This document shows positions 31,594 to 39,894 of a DNA stretch of 40,127 bases, piece after piece; the first letter of the stretch is position 1; each line of letters starts with the position of its first letter. The position numbers and the translations under genes are program-made. The stretch comes from Candidatus Stahliibacteriota bacterium (GTDB lineage Bacteria > Hydrothermota > Tepidihabitantia > SM23-42), in assembly GCA_030602565.1 (NCBI GenBank), contig JAUVZL010000023.1:1-40127 (forward strand), given 5' to 3'. The notes under the pieces are model-generated. The model had not been told where the DNA came from and made no database searches. It worked only from the letters and a program-made list of their open reading frames with translations.

Positions 31594-32467
31594 TATATTG
31601 CCTCCAAAACTTTGCAATTATCAAGAACCAAATTCTTTCTTTATCATTATGCACCAAATTTCCGCAAAAGTCAAGGTCTTGTACACAATTTTCCAGAATT
31701 CACTCCGTTAAAGCCTGTTAGATACCAATGCGTACATATTTCAAAGTCAGGCTATCATGTCTATATCTAACTGGCTGAAGATAGTAATAGGGGGATTGGG
31801 GTCAGGCGGGACGGCAGATGTTCGATACCAGATACTTGATGTTAGTAAAAGAACTGGATTACCCGATCAAGTCGGGTAATGACCCCGTACGATTAACATC
31901 CTACGGGGCAGGCTCGAACAATAAGCGCCTTACTCCCCTCACCCCTGAAACAATACTGCCCTGAAGAGATTCTGAACCAAGTTCAGAATGACACTTTCAG
32001 GGTTCAGGGCAGGCTCTCTCCCCTCAAGGGGAGAGGAAATAAGGGAGGACCTACTCTCTCCCTCAAGGGAAGAAAAAAAGGAGTAAAAAAAGGCACAGAA
32101 ACCTCAGAAGGGCGGAACGTAGATACCCTTCTAAAGCATCCATACCTTCTCGTTTCGTTCATGACAATTATAAGAAAAACTAAAGATATGTCAAGTGTTT
32201 CAAGGTTTCATCAAGTATACTACCTGAGTTTCTATTAACATACTCTTACTGCCTCTAATCATTTTTGAAAATTGTCAGTTCAGATGGCAGTCCTGATTTT
32301 CAGATACATAGCGACCGCAAACGCAAAGTATTGTAGATATTGCATTTGCGGAGCATAGCACTTAATCAAAATTGCCTATTGACAAGATTGACACTGTGAT
32401 TATAATTACTCATGCAATATGAGAAATACATAAAACTTTCATTGAACATGAGAAATTGGAGGAATGG
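31594..32467. other. Long intergenic region with palindromic repeats
   Basis: No gene is supported. It holds hairpins: TTACCCGA-TCAAG-TCGGGTAA (31859-31879), CCCCGTA / TACGGGG (31883-31908), TTCTGAAC / GTTCAGAA (~31969-31988), and CTCTCCCCT / AGGGGAGAG near 32015-32036. These resemble dispersed REP-type units of this genome. It is the boundary between the defence genes and the integration module. Confidence 0.6.
31859..31908. repeat. REP-like palindromes, related to 37628-37659
   Basis: The unit CCCCGTACGATTAACATCCT followed by ACGGGG recurs at 37631-37656 as CCCCGTATGATTAACATCCT followed by CCGGGG. The stem is kept and the loop is nearly identical. Confidence 0.65.
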
Positions 32468-33208
32468 ATGAAAAGGACACTAAAGTATTCAGGAAAGTAT
32501 TCAGGCAAATATAGACCTCAACAAGATGACTTGTTTAAGGCAGTCAAAATAGGTTACAAAACATACAAAGAAAGAGCAGCAGCACTTGATCGTTATCGAT
32601 TAGTAAGAAAGAAATTAGAAAGACCTTTTATGAAAATCAGTGATATAGCTGGTAAGATAATTAAAGCCAATGCAACTACACTATTAAACTGGGACGCAGA
32701 CATTACGGAGAAAAGTACTGAAGCAAAAATAAAACAAAAACCATGGAACAGGTTTTGTATATTGGACATTGTCATTCTCGATGTTGCACGGGAACTCAGG
32801 CAAAGAGGCTTGAGCCATAAGCAAATGGTCGCTTTATGTAAATGGCTGAAAATGAAGTTCGTGGACAGGCAAGTAATAATAGATTTTTCCATGGGAAGAT
32901 CTTTGCTAATTATCTATGATTTTGCATCAGTTCGTTTGGTGACTAAACAAAAGGGAACGAATGTTGTAAGAATCGGAAAGATAAAAACCTCGCTCTTAAT
33001 TGTTCCCCTACACTTAGCAATTAGGAAAATATTAAAAAATCGAATACTGAGAAAACTGTACGATAGCGATTTCATGGTGAAATTCAGCCAAAGTAACAAA
33101 GCAATCTATATCATCGAAGGGAAAAGAATAACGCTTACGGATATACCACCAGAACCGGATGAGGATACAGCTGAAGCTTTGTTAAGTAAAATCCATGATA
33201 GGTTATGA
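32468..33208 (+). CDS. Unknown protein at the start of the integration module
   Basis: The ATG at 32468 follows GGAGG by five bases; an in-frame TTG at 32456 overlaps that site. About 246 aa. An N-terminal DNA repeat encodes KYSGKYSGKY. The central part (ILDIVILDVARELRQRGLSH, KQMVALCKWLKMKF) looks like a MerR- or helix-turn-helix-type unit, and the C-terminus is beta-rich and acidic (IPPEPDEDTAEALLSKIHDR). Position upstream of replication/excision/integration genes suggests a regulator of the mobile element. No catalytic motif is seen. Confidence 0.6.
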   Translation: MKRTLKYSGKYSGKYRPQQDDLFKAVKIGYKTYKERAAALDRYRLVRKKLERPFMKISDIAGKIIKANATTLLNWDADITEKSTEAKIKQKPWNRFCILDIVILDVARELRQRGLSHKQMVALCKWLKMKFVDRQVIIDFSMGRSLLIIYDFASVRLVTKQKGTNVVRIGKIKTSLLIVPLHLAIRKILKNRILRKLYDSDFMVKFSQSNKAIYIIEGKRITLTDIPPEPDEDTAEALLSKIHDRL

Positions 33209-33230
33209 AATGCTGTAAAAGGAGACTCTA

Positions 33231-33468
33231 TTGTATCCTAAGATGCCAAGAAACTCAACCCCCTGGATCAATTCCTTATCAGAGTTGATTTACAAAGGCG
33301 AATTCAAAATCAACGAAGTAAGGTTAATCCATTATATTGTACGTAGTTCAATAGGTTTTACATATAAAAATAGAGAGGGAAGATACGATCGAACAATACC
33401 AACAAACTCTAAGTGTCCAACTTGGAATTCGCAAATGCAAACCAAGAAAAAACAAAGGAGGTGATTAG
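33231..33468 (+). pseudogene. Broken phage replication-initiator (Rep_O N-terminal-like) gene
   Basis: A TTG at 33231 follows AAAGGAGACTCTA. The first ~48 codons (INSLSELIYKGEFKINEVRL, IHYIVRSSIGFTYKNREG) resemble the N-terminal winged helix of phage replication protein O or plasmid initiators, which reads RxxxxIxRxTxGxxKKxD. After about 33385 the family-like pattern shifts to another frame (IEQYQQTLSVQLGIRKCKPR), which ends at 33468. The gene is therefore a frameshifted, truncated relic of an initiator. It supports origin of the island from a phage or integrative element. Confidence 0.5.
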
Positions 33469-33469
33469 G

Positions 33470-33667
33470 ATGTTGGTCAAGAAAATTGGTGAGTATCTGA
33501 CCGTAAATGATGTTGCGAGATTACTGTACGTCAACCCAAAAACAGTTTATCGTTGGTGTTCTGCAGGAAAATTGCCCCACATTAAAATTGGGTGTTCACT
33601 TCGGTTTAAGCAAAGTGATCTTTTAGCACTATTGGAAAAAAAAGATAGTGTAACTACCAGGAAATAG
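33470..33667 (+). CDS. Excisionase-type helix-turn-helix protein 1
   Basis: A strong AAAGGAGGTGATTAGG precedes the ATG at 33470. 65 aa: IGEYLTVNDVARLLYVNPKT, VYRWCSAGKLPHIKIGCSLR, FKQSDLLALLEKK. It is a standard MerR-like excisionase/DNA-binding fold (HTH_17). Such proteins bend DNA at attachment sites or act as recombination directionality factors. A second, related protein follows after 5 bp and an integrase after that. Confidence 0.85.
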   Translation: MLVKKIGEYLTVNDVARLLYVNPKTVYRWCSAGKLPHIKIGCSLRFKQSDLLALLEKKDSVTTRK

Positions 33668-33672
33668 TTTAT

Positions 33673-33864
33673 ATGCACCTGCTGACAATAAAACAATTAT
33701 CCGAACGCATAAACTTTAAGATTAAAACGATTTATGATTGGGTGCATAGAGAAAGAATTCCCTATTTCAAAATTGAAGGTTCACTTCGTTTTGATTATGA
33801 CGAAGTTTCCAGATGGTTAAAACATAAAAGACATAAACCGAAAAAAAACTTGGATATTTTATGA
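33673..33864 (+). CDS. Excisionase-type helix-turn-helix protein 2
   Basis: 63 aa: MHLLTIKQLSERINFKIKTI, YDWVHRERIPYFKIEGSLRF, DYDEVSRWLKHKRHKP. It has the same fold as its upstream neighbour but differs in sequence; together they may form a directional pair. It is close to the neighbours and on the same strand, so probably one operon with excisionase 1. The integrase has a possible promoter between them (TTGACT at 33868-33873, TATAAT at 33889-33894). Confidence 0.8.
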   Translation: MHLLTIKQLSERINFKIKTIYDWVHRERIPYFKIEGSLRFDYDEVSRWLKHKRHKPKKNLDIL

Positions 33865-33925
33865 TTGTTGACTTTTTTACACCTTCTGTTATAATGGTCT
33901 GCGTTTTTAAAACTAGGAGGAACGT

Positions 33926-34999
33926 ATGAGGAAATACCGACGCGGCCGCGTATGGTATATAGACTATCGTTCCCCTAAAACTGGCAGAAGGGTGCGTAGG
34001 AAGGTCGGCAAATCAAAAAAAGACGCAGACCTTGCTCTCGCTGAAATACAACGCCTGATATTCAAAGGCGAGTATTTCGGTGTTGTTGAGCGAAAGAAAG
34101 TGATCTTTGACAAACTATGCGAAGAGTATCTGACCTATTGTAAAACTCATAATGAGTTCCAAACCCACAGAAGAAAAAAAGGAATTATCAAGAGACTGCT
34201 TAACTCTTTTCACGGGAAACTAATATCACAAATTACTGCCCATGATGTGGAACGCTACAAGGGACTGAGACGAAGTGAAGTATCACCAGCGAGTGTTAAT
34301 CGTGAACTTGCATGTTTAAAGCACATGTTCACCTTGGCAGTTCATTGGCAATACCTTGGTGATAATCCTTTACGACTTGTTAAGAACTTCAAAGAGCCAC
34401 CAGGTAGAACTCGTTATCTCACTAAAGAAGAAGAGGAAGTCTTACTAATTAACTGTGCTGACCATATCAAGCCAATTGTGATTATGGCACTTGAAACTGG
34501 AATGAGAAAAGGTGAAATACTAAATCTTAAGTGGAGTGAGGTAGATATGATAGCTGGTATTATCAGGATAGAAAAGGCTAAAAACAACAAGAAAAGAATT
34601 TTACCGATAAACGGAAAACTGTATAACCTACTGATTTCAATGAAATGTGATGCTGGAAATGAGTATGTTTTTGCTCATAAGAATGGCAAGCCATGCCGTG
34701 ACATTAGGAATGGGTTCAAGGCAGCGCTACGACGAGCAGGTATTGGAAATTTCAGGTTCCACGATCTAAGACACACCTTTGGTTCACGACTGGCAATGAA
34801 GAATGTTGACATTAGGATGATCCAGGAGCTGTTAGGACAAAAAACGATTGCGATGACCATTCGTTACAGTCATTTACCCATAAAATCTCTAAGAGAAGCG
34901 GTTGACAAATTGCATTCTGAGGACTATAATGACCCTGGAAAATGGCACAAATGTGGCACAAACGCCAAGGATGAAAAATCTGTGCCCGCAAAGCGTTGA
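33926..34999 (+). CDS. Tyrosine-recombinase integrase
   Basis: 357 aa. N-terminal Arg-rich arm-binding start (MRKYRRGRVWYIDYRSPKTG), SAM-like core-binding region (~60-150), catalytic domain with R194 (LETGMRKGEI), H279-x-x-R282-H283 (HDLRHTF) and nucleophile Y314 (MTIRYSHL). The usual His/Trp before it (LGHxxxxxT) is Gln305 (LGQKTIAMT). A strong GGAGG precedes the ATG. The gene ends 10 bp before tRNA-Leu(CAA), so integration at or near this tRNA is likely, though islands normally lie on the tRNA's 3' side whereas here the cargo is on the 5' side. Confidence 0.9.
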   Translation: MRKYRRGRVWYIDYRSPKTGRRVRRKVGKSKKDADLALAEIQRLIFKGEYFGVVERKKVIFDKLCEEYLTYCKTHNEFQTHRRKKGIIKRLLNSFHGKLISQITAHDVERYKGLRRSEVSPASVNRELACLKHMFTLAVHWQYLGDNPLRLVKNFKEPPGRTRYLTKEEEEVLLINCADHIKPIVIMALETGMRKGEILNLKWSEVDMIAGIIRIEKAKNNKKRILPINGKLYNLLISMKCDAGNEYVFAHKNGKPCRDIRNGFKAALRRAGIGNFRFHDLRHTFGSRLAMKNVDIRMIQELLGQKTIAMTIRYSHLPIKSLREAVDKLHSEDYNDPGKWHKCGTNAKDEKSVPAKR

Positions 35000-35009
35000 A
35001 AACAAACAA

Positions 35010-35095
35010 GCCGAGATGGCGGAATTGGGAGACGCGGCGGACTCAAAATCCGCAGTTCTGCGAGGAGCGTGGGGGTTCGAGTCCCCCTCTCGGCA
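35010..35095 (+). tRNA. tRNA-Leu(CAA)
   Basis: Acceptor GCCGAGA pairs with TCTCGGC, discriminator A, and the anticodon stem GCGGA/TCCGC encloses CTCAAAA, giving anticodon CAA (35043-35045). It has a long variable arm typical of Leu and a T-arm GGGGG-TTCGAGT-CCCCC. CCA is not encoded. It is intact and lies 10 bp after the integrase. Confidence 0.93.
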
Positions 35096-35096
35096 T

Positions 35097-35117
35097 AAGG
35101 GGGGATTCTCCCCCCTT
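35097..35117 (+). terminator. Hairpin after tRNA-Leu
   Basis: AAGGGGGG-ATTCT-CCCCCCTT directly follows the tRNA; its T-run is weak, so it may act as a processing or termination structure. Confidence 0.55.
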
Positions 35118-35539
35118 ATCTCCACTCGGTTTTTGTGAAAGCGTCCAAAAACCTTCATGAAGACCTCAGAACCCCCCGAGGGTCGTCATATTACACACGG
35201 GTGTTATATTAGCAGACGCTCTACCTCCAAAAGGTTGACTTGCTAGCCTGACTCTATTTATACATTAAGGATGGGACAGTCCTTCCGATTTAACCTAAAT
35301 CTTTGATTTAGATATTAAATCGAGAATCCTCGGGAATTCATTCACATCTGAGATGTGGGAATTCACGGGACCCTCTCGGCATCTTAGAGGTTAGGGTTCA
35401 GGGCATAGAGATAACGGGCGTAAACGCCCTACTCCAGATTCTAAGCAAACGAAGTGATACTGCATTTCCTGCGAATTTCGGCGTTTAGCCGTAATGATAC
35501 TGCGAGTTCCGATGTAATCGGAACGATACTGCGTTTCTA
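35118..35539. other. Repeat-rich intergenic region with a tRNA 3'-end copy
   Basis: CCCTCTCGGCAT at 35371-35382 repeats the tRNA-Leu 3' end (35085-35096) 286 bp away. Other hairpins: CTAAATC-TTT-GATTTAG (35295-35311), a long GAATTC-bounded one (~35334-35364), GGGCGT/ACGCCC, and GTTCCGAT/ATCGGAAC. The motif GATACTGC recurs three times (35456-35535). No gene is supported. Confidence 0.6.
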
Positions 35540-37606
35540 CTATACTGTCCAGTTATTCAATTTGACGTCGCGGAGGCGGACCGTGAATTTTAAAGGTGGG
35601 GTACGGTCGATTTCAACACCTTTTTGCTGGGCACTTACTGTAAATTCAACTTTTGCTTCGCCATTTACATTGACAAATGAAATTGGTATGGCGACTTCAA
35701 CGATTTTGTTAATTTTATATACTATGTCAGGTTGTTCACCAATCTTGATAGTTGTTTCCACTGGTCTGTAGAATTTTATGATGTAATCATAGTCAGCTGG
35801 ACTGTGGTTAATAATATCCAATCTTATATAAAGATTCTTGTCATCGAAACCACAATAGATCATTGAAAATAAACCAGCAAAACGCTGCATTGTACCGCCC
35901 ATTCTTTTAACCACGATGTGCCCTGCATGGTACCACTCATAGAAGTGAGTTACTTTACCGTCAATATCCGGGGTCATCATATCATTTGGCTGGTGGGTTA
36001 GTATCTCTTCAGTTTTTTTGATCGGCGCAAATAGTTCCCGCGGCGGTTCTTCACCGATTTTCTTATGCATCCAAATAGCATTGAGTCTGAATAACTCGTC
36101 AAAGACATCAGCGACAAGTGAGATATGTTCACCGCCAAACCACCAGTACCAATCACTACCTTCAAGTATGTACAGTCGATCCCAGATCTCGGGGTCGGTT
36201 ATGTTTTTCTCGACAAGTTTATCCCGTAGTTTTTTCACAATTTGCCATGCCTTGTGGTCTTCAGCATGACCCATCCAGATATTGAAATTGGCACCGATCC
36301 AGGAGCCAGGGAATAGCGAAGTAAGTTCATTCTTTACTTCATTTTCCTCTAAGAATTCTGATATTGTTGTTGTACGAATATTTGTTTTTGACAATCTGTC
36401 ATACAGGGTGTCTAAAAATTCAGTTCCGTCATTGACATAACTTTCCCAGGCATTTTCACCGTCAAGGATTATTGGAATTATGAATTTGTCGAATGTTGGC
36501 AGAGTATCTGCGATATTCTCCAACCTACCTACTAAATCTTGTGCAGCTTGTTTTTGGTCCCATTGATTGTAAACAAAGCCGATTAGATCAGAAAGAATGT
36601 GATCTCGGAATACGATATTGATGTCACCACATTTCCATGGTTTATAAAGCAAGTCAGGACGATTGGGTATGACAGTATCTTCTCGTCGGAAAGATTTTTC
36701 AAGGCTGCGTGCAAGGATTTCTTCATCAGTTGCAATCCATTTGATGTTGAGTTCTGACAAAAGCGGTATCAATTCCTGGCACACGCTGCCTTCAGATGGC
36801 CAGAGTCCTTTTGGTCTCTGACCGAAGAACTTCTCAAATACATTTATGCCTTCGGCTAGCTGCTTTTTTGCATCCTCGATATATGAAATTTCAAATGGTA
36901 TAGCAAGGTTAGGGTTTGACGTCTTAGCAAGGTTGCTGTTTATCAAAAGCGGTAGAATAGGATGGTATAAAGGCGACGTGCTGATTTCGATCTGGCCTGA
37001 TTCCATAGCTTTCTTGTATTCGTCAATAATTGAGTTAATGATCTCACTTTGAATAGCAATTACACGATCTTTATCTTCTTCCTTGAAATTCTTACCTTTT
37101 TTATACAGGTCATCGATTTCGCTGCGGAACATTGGGTCTACCCATACAAGGTTTGCCCAAATTTGGAGGTCACGAAATTCATCAGTGGTAAAGCCTTGGG
37201 CAATGGCTGGTAGTTCTTGCTCGACAATATTCTTACCCCTCTTTAATAGCAGCGAGAAATACCGGCGGTTTATTTCGATCATATGCTCCCAGTTAGCAAG
37301 AAAAAAATCTCTTAGGATGTTTATTTTATCTTCGACAGTTAGGTCTTCTGCTTTTTTCTTGAAAAGAAGAAATTGGCGGTCAGTGCATCGGTTGTTCTTG
37401 TAATCATCGATTTGAAGAAGTAAGGATGGCGTGAAATTAAACGTAAGGTGAATATCAGGAAATTTTTGGACATGCTTGAGCATATCCAGGTAGTCTTTAA
37501 GGCAATGTAATCTTACCCAGGGAAGGGGTAGAATATTATCATCAGGCTTTGAGTATATTGGTTGATGAAAGTGCCAGAGGATAGCAACTGATGTATTATG
37601 AGTCAT
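35540..37606 (-). CDS. GH57 glycoside hydrolase
   Basis: 688 aa. The GH57 (beta/alpha)7 barrel is marked by WHFHQPIY (11-18), the nucleophile E272 in KGLWPSEGSV and D382 in IILDGENAWE, followed by an all-helical part (SDWYWWFGGEH). The C-terminal ~150 residues look like a beta-sandwich (NHSPADYDYIIKFYRP, VEVAIPISFVNV). GH57 enzymes include amylases, pullulanases and branching enzymes; the exact specificity cannot be read. No signal peptide, so probably cytoplasmic glycogen metabolism. It lies right of tRNA-Leu in what looks like chromosomal backbone; a TPR protein is upstream, about 150 bp away. Confidence 0.9.
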   Translation of the reverse strand: MTHNTSVAILWHFHQPIYSKPDDNILPLPWVRLHCLKDYLDMLKHVQKFPDIHLTFNFTPSLLLQIDDYKNNRCTDRQFLLFKKKAEDLTVEDKINILRDFFLANWEHMIEINRRYFSLLLKRGKNIVEQELPAIAQGFTTDEFRDLQIWANLVWVDPMFRSEIDDLYKKGKNFKEEDKDRVIAIQSEIINSIIDEYKKAMESGQIEISTSPLYHPILPLLINSNLAKTSNPNLAIPFEISYIEDAKKQLAEGINVFEKFFGQRPKGLWPSEGSVCQELIPLLSELNIKWIATDEEILARSLEKSFRREDTVIPNRPDLLYKPWKCGDINIVFRDHILSDLIGFVYNQWDQKQAAQDLVGRLENIADTLPTFDKFIIPIILDGENAWESYVNDGTEFLDTLYDRLSKTNIRTTTISEFLEENEVKNELTSLFPGSWIGANFNIWMGHAEDHKAWQIVKKLRDKLVEKNITDPEIWDRLYILEGSDWYWWFGGEHISLVADVFDELFRLNAIWMHKKIGEEPPRELFAPIKKTEEILTHQPNDMMTPDIDGKVTHFYEWYHAGHIVVKRMGGTMQRFAGLFSMIYCGFDDKNLYIRLDIINHSPADYDYIIKFYRPVETTIKIGEQPDIVYKINKIVEVAIPISFVNVNGEAKVEFTVSAQQKGVEIDRTPPLKFTVRLRDVKLNNWTV

Positions 37607-37627
37607 TCTTAGCTTTGCTAAGATCGA

Positions 37628-37659
37628 TTACCCCGTATGATTAACATCCTCCGGGGTAA
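37628..37659. repeat. REP-like palindrome, related to 31883-31908
   Basis: TTACCCCG (37628-37635) and CGGGGTAA (37652-37659) with nearly the same internal sequence as the earlier copy. The surrounding 37607-37756 has further GATTAC/GTAATC-like short repeats. Confidence 0.6.
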
Positions 37660-37756
37660 ACAGTGATAGAACCACTGATTACAGTGATACATTTTTGTCC
37701 ATATAGTTTTTTATCATTGTAATCAATACTTATTATCACCGTAATCGACAATGATT

Positions 37757-38416
37757 TCAATCATTGAAGTAACCAATATAGAATTTGGCATCAGTTGCGA
37801 TTTCCGGGGGAGGATCTTGTTCAAGAAGTTCTTTTAATATTTCTTTGGCTTTTTCTTTATCGCCGAGTAAACCGTTTACACGACCATAGGCAAGCATCGC
37901 CATGGAGTAAAACGGGGATTCTTTATCCTTTGCCACTTTTTTGTAATAGCCAAGTGCTGTTTCATAATCCTTTAACCCTTCAGCTGAACATGCTGCACCA
38001 AAGCGAGCCGAGGGAACAAGCAAGTAGTCTTTCTTCTGCAGGTTGAGGAATTTCTCAAAATTAGTCAGTGCCTGGTCAAATCTACCCGTATTATAGTATA
38101 TTGCACCTAGATAATAGTAACCAATTTTCCCGGCTCTTGTATTTGAGTATTTTGAGGTTAGGTCGAGGAGTATATTTTCAGCTTCCTGGAACCTTCCCAT
38201 AGCAACAAGCCCCATTGATTGGGTATGCAACATATCTGCTTCGGGATTCTGTTTCTCGCGACCTGTTGACAAAAAAATTAAAAGGATCACGCCGACAAGA
38301 ACTGCGGCACCGACGAACATCGAGGTCTCACGATGACGCACAACGTACTTAATACCCTTGTCCATTAAAGTCTGGAATTCATCTTTTTCGTAATGGCCTC
38401 TTTTCATTTGTTGCAT
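37757..38416 (-). CDS. TPR membrane protein (YfgM-like layout)
   Basis: 219 aa. A cytoplasmic start (MKRGHYEKDEF), one transmembrane segment at ~33-50 (SMFVGAAVLVGVILLIFLST), then four to five tetratricopeptide repeats (GYYYLGAIYYNTGRFDQALT, NFEKFLNLQKK, YYKKVAKDKES). The architecture resembles periplasmic TPR proteins of the YfgM type that interact with outer-membrane or secretion factors. GGGAGAAATT precedes the ATG at 38416. It is the upstream neighbour of the GH57 gene; co-transcription is possible. Confidence 0.8.
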   Translation of the reverse strand: MQQMKRGHYEKDEFQTLMDKGIKYVVRHRETSMFVGAAVLVGVILLIFLSTGREKQNPEADMLHTQSMGLVAMGRFQEAENILLDLTSKYSNTRAGKIGYYYLGAIYYNTGRFDQALTNFEKFLNLQKKDYLLVPSARFGAACSAEGLKDYETALGYYKKVAKDKESPFYSMAMLAYGRVNGLLGDKEKAKEILKELLEQDPPPEIATDAKFYIGYFND

Positions 38417-38478
38417 AATTTCTCCCTATTTAAATAACTACGTTATGCTTAATTCTGCAATTTTAAATCGTCAATTGT

Positions 38479-38620
38479 ATCCCGCACCTTATCTATAAAA
38501 GGATGCGGGATGCTCAATATTGCAGCTAAATCAAAGATTTAGGCAATATTACCAAGGACATCCCGCCCTTTCTTCGAAAGAGCGAGGATGCTGAACTTTG
38601 TACCCAAATCATAGATTTGG
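38479..38620. repeat. Cluster of short palindromes
   Basis: ATCCCGCA / TGCGGGAT (38479-38511), AATATTGC with CTAAATC-AAA-GATTTAG with GCAATATT (38516-38550), a CTTTC-TTC-GAAAG hairpin near 38570, and CCAAATC-ATA-GATTTGG followed by T6 (38604-38626). The AAATC/GATTT core recurs at 21721-21741 and 35295-35311. No gene. Confidence 0.6.
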
Positions 38621-38665
38621 TTTTTTCTTACTATTCCCTATGCCCTGTTTCCTGAGCCCTAAATA

Positions 38666-38739
38666 TACCCCTGACCCGACTCGAACGGGTGACCTGCGGT
38701 TTAGGAAACCGCCGCTCTATCCTGCTGAGCTACAGGGGT
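38666..38739 (-). tRNA. tRNA-Arg(CCT)
   Basis: On the minus strand the acceptor ACCCCTG pairs with CAGGGGT, discriminator A. The anticodon stem GCGGT/ACCGC encloses TTCCTAA, giving CCT. The T-arm is ACCCG-TTCGAGT-CGGGT. CCA is not encoded. Confidence 0.93.
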
Positions 38740-38912
38740 TTAAAAAGAGCACAGGATACAGGAATTAGGGACTAGTATTGAATTTCCTGTTTCCTAAGCC
38801 CTGTTCCCTGATTTCCCCCTTACTACCGTACAGAAGTATTGTTTTACTAAAGTCATCTGTCGTGTTCAATACCTTGCGCATACGGCATATCCAGAGGTAA
38901 ATTTTGATACAA

Positions 38913-39266
38913 TTAATCAAAGGAAGACAACCAGATTATTTGTCCCTTAATCTCTTCTGATGCAAAACGCGAAAGAAACTTCAACATACGCCTTAAGAGT
39001 GTTCAAAATTGCACTTGTTCACTTAAAAGTATGCCATAATGACTTTGATAATATTTCTTGTGGAGTTTAACAAAATCTCTTATATTGTGCATCAGAATTG
39101 CCCTTTCGAGATTTATCGCCTGCTTTAACTGCTCTTCATCACTCAAACCAACAGAATTCACAACCAAGCAACTTATTGCGTCATAAGCTCTTTGTTTTAA
39201 CACCTGGGCTAATAATGGCCTTACGTCTTCGTCGAGATAGACCTTTACTTGATTTTGTTTTTCCAT
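38913..39266 (-). pseudogene. DUF5615 PIN-like toxin interrupted by an in-frame TGA
   Basis: The N-terminal part has the DUF5615 pattern: KVYLDEDVRPLLAQVLKQRA, LMHNIRDFVKLHKKYYQSHY, GILLSEQVQF. An in-frame TGA follows at 39003-39005. The same frame then continues TLLRRMLKFLSRFASEEIKG, QIIWLSSFD to a TAA at 38913, the expected C-terminus of the family. The stop stands where homologues usually have a Gly, and GGA to TGA is one base. The toxin is therefore probably inactivated by a nonsense mutation. It overlaps the DUF433 antitoxin gene by 22 bp. Confidence 0.7.
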
Positions 39267-39526
39267 GCATTTTCTGTCTGCTCGTCTATCAATTTCTCAA
39301 CTTCATCCTTATGATCATAATAATAAGAGAGTGCATCATATATCACAGCAATCTTTAACTGCGGAAACTCTTTTGTTAATTCCTCAGGCAACATACCATT
39401 TTTCAAGATATAAATCACTACTGAACGAACTGGAAACCGCGTTCCTTTAATTACCGGTTCTCCACCATGAATCTTCGGGTCCTTCACAACATAGCTATGT
39501 TCAACTATTAGATCTGCTTTGGTCAT
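39245..39526 (-). CDS. DUF433 antitoxin
   Basis: The ATG at 39526 follows GGAGATCTATA; an upstream extension to 39547 is less likely. About 93 aa with the family pattern KDPKIHGGEPVIKGTRFPVR, SVVIYILKNGMLPEELTKEF, AVIYDALSYYYDHKDEVEKL. DUF433 proteins pair with DUF5615 toxins as chromosomal toxin-antitoxin modules. The antitoxin frame is intact while the toxin carries a stop codon, which is tolerated without cost. Confidence 0.88.
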   Translation of the reverse strand: MTKADLIVEHSYVVKDPKIHGGEPVIKGTRFPVRSVVIYILKNGMLPEELTKEFPQLKIAVIYDALSYYYDHKDEVEKLIDEQTENAWKNKIK

Positions 39527-39744
39527 TATAGATCTCCTTATATGCAACCATTTTACTTGAAATTATCAAAGTGTCAATGCTTTATGTTCTGTAAAATTCT
39601 CGACATACTTCCTGTATTTTTCATCAATTCGCTCATTCAAAAGCAGTCTTTCAATATACCCTCTTTGTTTATCAGTCGTTGGTTTATTCCCATTGCCAGT
39701 GCAGAAATAGGGTCAAATCTCTACATTCTACATATTTGCAGGAC

Positions 39745-39790
39745 ATCACCTATGAAAAAATCGCAGCGTTTTCTAATTAAAAAACCAGCT
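39745..39790 (-). repeat. Dispersed repeat core, copy E (inverted)
   Basis: On the minus strand: AGCTGGTTTTTTAATTAGAA, then AACGCTGCGATTTTTTCATA, then GGTGA. It matches the 3' part of copy A and the cores C and D, in the opposite orientation and outside the putative island. Confidence 0.7.
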
Positions 39791-39894
39791 GTAACTTTAG
39801 GTGTAAATATTTAGCTTTTCGTAAGGCTATTATTCTTTTATTCATTTGACGTTTAATACTTACCTCTAAAAATTTAAGATGATTGTTTTTCTAC

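Noticed and set aside
38604-38626. Rho-independent terminator on the plus strand
   Set aside because: The hairpin is followed by T6, but no plus-strand gene lies upstream; it matches a dispersed hairpin family.
39003-39005. UGA read as glycine
   Set aside because: TGA terminates several intact genes here (e.g. 17980, 26732, 33208, 34999), so an altered code is unlikely; a nonsense mutation is simpler.
39542-39814. 90-codon plus-strand frame
   Set aside because: It runs across dispersed repeat copy E and has no ribosome binding site or recognisable domain.
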